Part shown: positions 15,405 through 16,598 of the stretch, piece after piece
How the letters are laid out: each line of letters begins with the position of its first letter
Numbering within the stretch: the first letter of the stretch is position 1
Source of the DNA: JBBDIJ01 sp040880485
GTDB taxonomy: Bacteria; Bacteroidota; Rhodothermia; Balneolales; Balneolaceae
Direction: 5' to 3'
DNA: 16,598 bases
Assembly: GCA_040880485.1 (NCBI GenBank)
Contig: JBBDIJ010000017.1
Coordinates: 1 to 16,598 of the forward strand
The notes under the pieces: generated by a model
What the model saw: the letters and a program-made list of their open reading frames with translations, nothing else
The model's database searches: none
Told to the model about the DNA's origin: nothing
Translations under genes and position numbers: made by a program

Positions 15405-15477
15405 TCCCCGCCATCAGCTTTTTCATCTCTTCCCGGCCGAGGGCACTTCCGAACTCCAAAAAGTTGATTTCATATAT
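15328..15477 (-). pseudogene. Remnant of precursor peptide 4 leader
   Basis: The minus strand encodes FLEFGSALGREEMKKLMAGS followed by EGG (15462-15394), the same leader as in the other three precursors. Upstream the shared N-terminal residues and the AAAGGTGAC ribosome site are gone and a TAA (15480-15478) stands in frame; an ATG at 15510 lies in the same frame behind that stop. Downstream, after the G6 tract (C6 at 15395-15400), the frame runs into propeller 4 DNA out of frame and stops at 15328. So it has lost start and core and is not expected to be made. Confidence 0.72.
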
Positions 15478-15561
15478 TTACATTCTGCTATTTTTTATTA
15501 AGTATTTCATTTGGCAAGGTATAATTAACGGTCTGATCAGTTTATAATATGGTTATGCAAA

Positions 15562-16537
15562 TCATTGAGGTTGATACACTGATACTAATGGGATACCTTC
15601 ATTCGACTCTTTCACATAGAATGAATTGTTCTCCGTATGATAGAAAAAATCAAGTGCATAGTAGTACTCGAAATCAGCGGTGTATAAATGAGTTTTCTCA
15701 AAGACGAGACCCTGATTGTCATTTATTCGATACTCATCAATCACAAGCTCACCCGGCACATGATGGAGAATAAATAACCGGTTACCAGACAGATCCATAG
15801 CTCTGTAGACCAGGTCTCCCCTCGAGGAGTAAGCGTCCGTGTGGAATTGACCCTCATCCTTCTCAGCTAACCCCTCCAGATGAGGAACGGTTGACAGATC
15901 CTGTTCTACAAGCAACTGGCCATCGATGCTGTATGCCCTGTATACGGCGAAGTAAGCGAACACCACATGGATAACTCCATCCCTGATTTCCATGACCGGT
16001 TCATTGAAGCGTGCTGAAATCTCTTCCTCCTGTATGATATAGTCACCGAAAGAATGCACTGAATTCCATTCAGAATCGTATACGTGTATCAGTTTATCAA
16101 TCAGTACCCCCGTCCACTGAATATGACCCTGGAAAAAACCCATATATCCGGTCGTCATACACCCGGAATGTTGAAAAAGAGCGATCCTGGACGATAATTT
16201 CCGTTCGATCACTATCCAGGTGAAAAAGGACCAGACGCATGTTCCCTATATCCTGAACATACAGCCATTCCCCATCGATTGTCAGTTGTTGCGGGTTTCT
16301 GAACTCACCCGGCCCGCTGCCTTCTCGTCCAATAATACGTCGAAATTCGCCCTCAAGTGTAAATTCATGAACCGTATGATAAAGGTGTTCGGAAAGAAAT
16401 ATTGATTGCTCCTTGTCCGATGTGATATCCCACGGAGCCATCAGTACGACCTCACCTTCTTGACCGAAGGAAAAGAGCAGCTGCAGATTGTTGCCCAAGT
16501 TTGATTCATTTTCCGTCGTGGTACAAGAAGTAATCAA
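15562..16537 (-). pseudogene. Six-bladed beta-propeller 3, frameshifted and without a clear start
   Basis: Two overlapping frames (16537-16097 and 16212-15562) form one propeller protein of about 324 residues. The first ends SYSVDGGTD at a TGA; deleting one G from the G5 tract (C5 at 16107-16111) continues it smoothly as SYSVDG then VLIDKLIHVYDSEWN. The family signature IGREGSGPGEFRNPQQLTID with LYVQDIGNMRLVLF is present near the front. The N-terminus reads ALITSC, a good lipobox, but no ATG precedes it: the frame can be followed back to a stop at 16580-16582 through a terminator-like hairpin, leaving only a TTG at 16537. The signal peptide seems lost. Either the gene is dead, or the tract slips, or the reads have homopolymer errors. 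Type differs from propellers 1 and 4. Confidence 0.7.
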
Positions 16538-16540
16538 AGC

Positions 16541-16570
16541 AAAAGGGGCCTTTGAAAAACCCCCTGTTTT
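16541..16570. terminator. Bidirectional terminator-like hairpin
   Basis: AAAAGGGG (16541-16548) faces CCCCTGTTTT (16561-16570) around a 12-base gap, giving a GC stem flanked by A and T runs on both strands. On the minus strand it reads GGGG stem then CCCCTTTTGCTTT, like a rho-independent terminator. It sits exactly where the signal peptide of propeller 3 should begin, so an upstream gene probably ended here and the front of propeller 3 was lost. The 28 bases to the window edge show nothing else. Confidence 0.45.
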
Positions 16571-16598
16571 ATTGGGTTTTTAGCGGAATTACTTCCAC

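Noticed and set aside
10781..15477. The four leader copies as a CRISPR or simple repeat array
   Set aside because: The copies are kilobases apart, in frame, on one strand, each behind a ribosome site or remnant; they are paralogous coding sequences.

Overview
The window looks like a chromosomal piece of a Bacteroidota-related bacterium, most likely of the Balneolota/Rhodothermota group. This is inferred from Bacteroidota-style six-bladed beta-propeller lipoproteins, a TAnnTTTG-type promoter element, an FdxA-FolP-CdaA cluster and an NhaC-type antiporter; no rRNA or other marker is present to prove it. The left half is GC-rich, densely packed and conserved. The right third is richer in AT, repetitive and partly broken.

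Left part (1-8127, all on +): the 3' end of a TIGR04282-type transferase overlaps a TIGR04283-type family 2 glycosyltransferase, a pair known from arsenosugar/selenodomain clusters. These are followed by a nucleotide pyrophosphatase/phosphodiesterase-like lipoprotein. After a short gap come a seven-iron ferredoxin (fdxA), dihydropteroate synthase (folP, overlapping fdxA) and the membrane diadenylate cyclase (cdaA). Then come a triple-PAS protein with no output domain, a SufE protein and a full-length DsbD.

Middle (8128-10520): dsbD converges on an NhaC-family antiporter (- strand). The antiporter start overlaps the stop of a FitB/VapC-type PIN toxin, which in turn overlaps its Phd/YefM-type antitoxin. 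A perfect 15-bp palindrome next to a TAnnTTTG box upstream of the antitoxin is a likely autoregulatory operator.

Right part (10521-16598, all on -): a repeated module of a short precursor peptide plus a beta-propeller lipoprotein. Four peptide loci share an almost identical leader of the double-glycine type (LGREEMKKLMAG) joined to unrelated or diverged Cys-rich cores. Two loci are intact (12203-12493 and 14178-14435). One is cut short at a G6 tract, with a 62-residue Cys-containing core open in the next frame (10609-10897). One is a leader remnant fused to a propeller that lacks its N-terminal third or more (14655-15477). A fourth propeller (15562-16537) has a frameshift at a G5 tract and no normal start. 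A fragment with the start of a C39 peptidase domain (12671-12787), the enzyme that cuts double-glycine leaders, lies directly behind one propeller. I read this as a peptide export/processing locus that once carried its own C39 transporter and that diversifies or decays by recombination at the repeated leaders and by slippage in G tracts. This is the most unusual part of the window.
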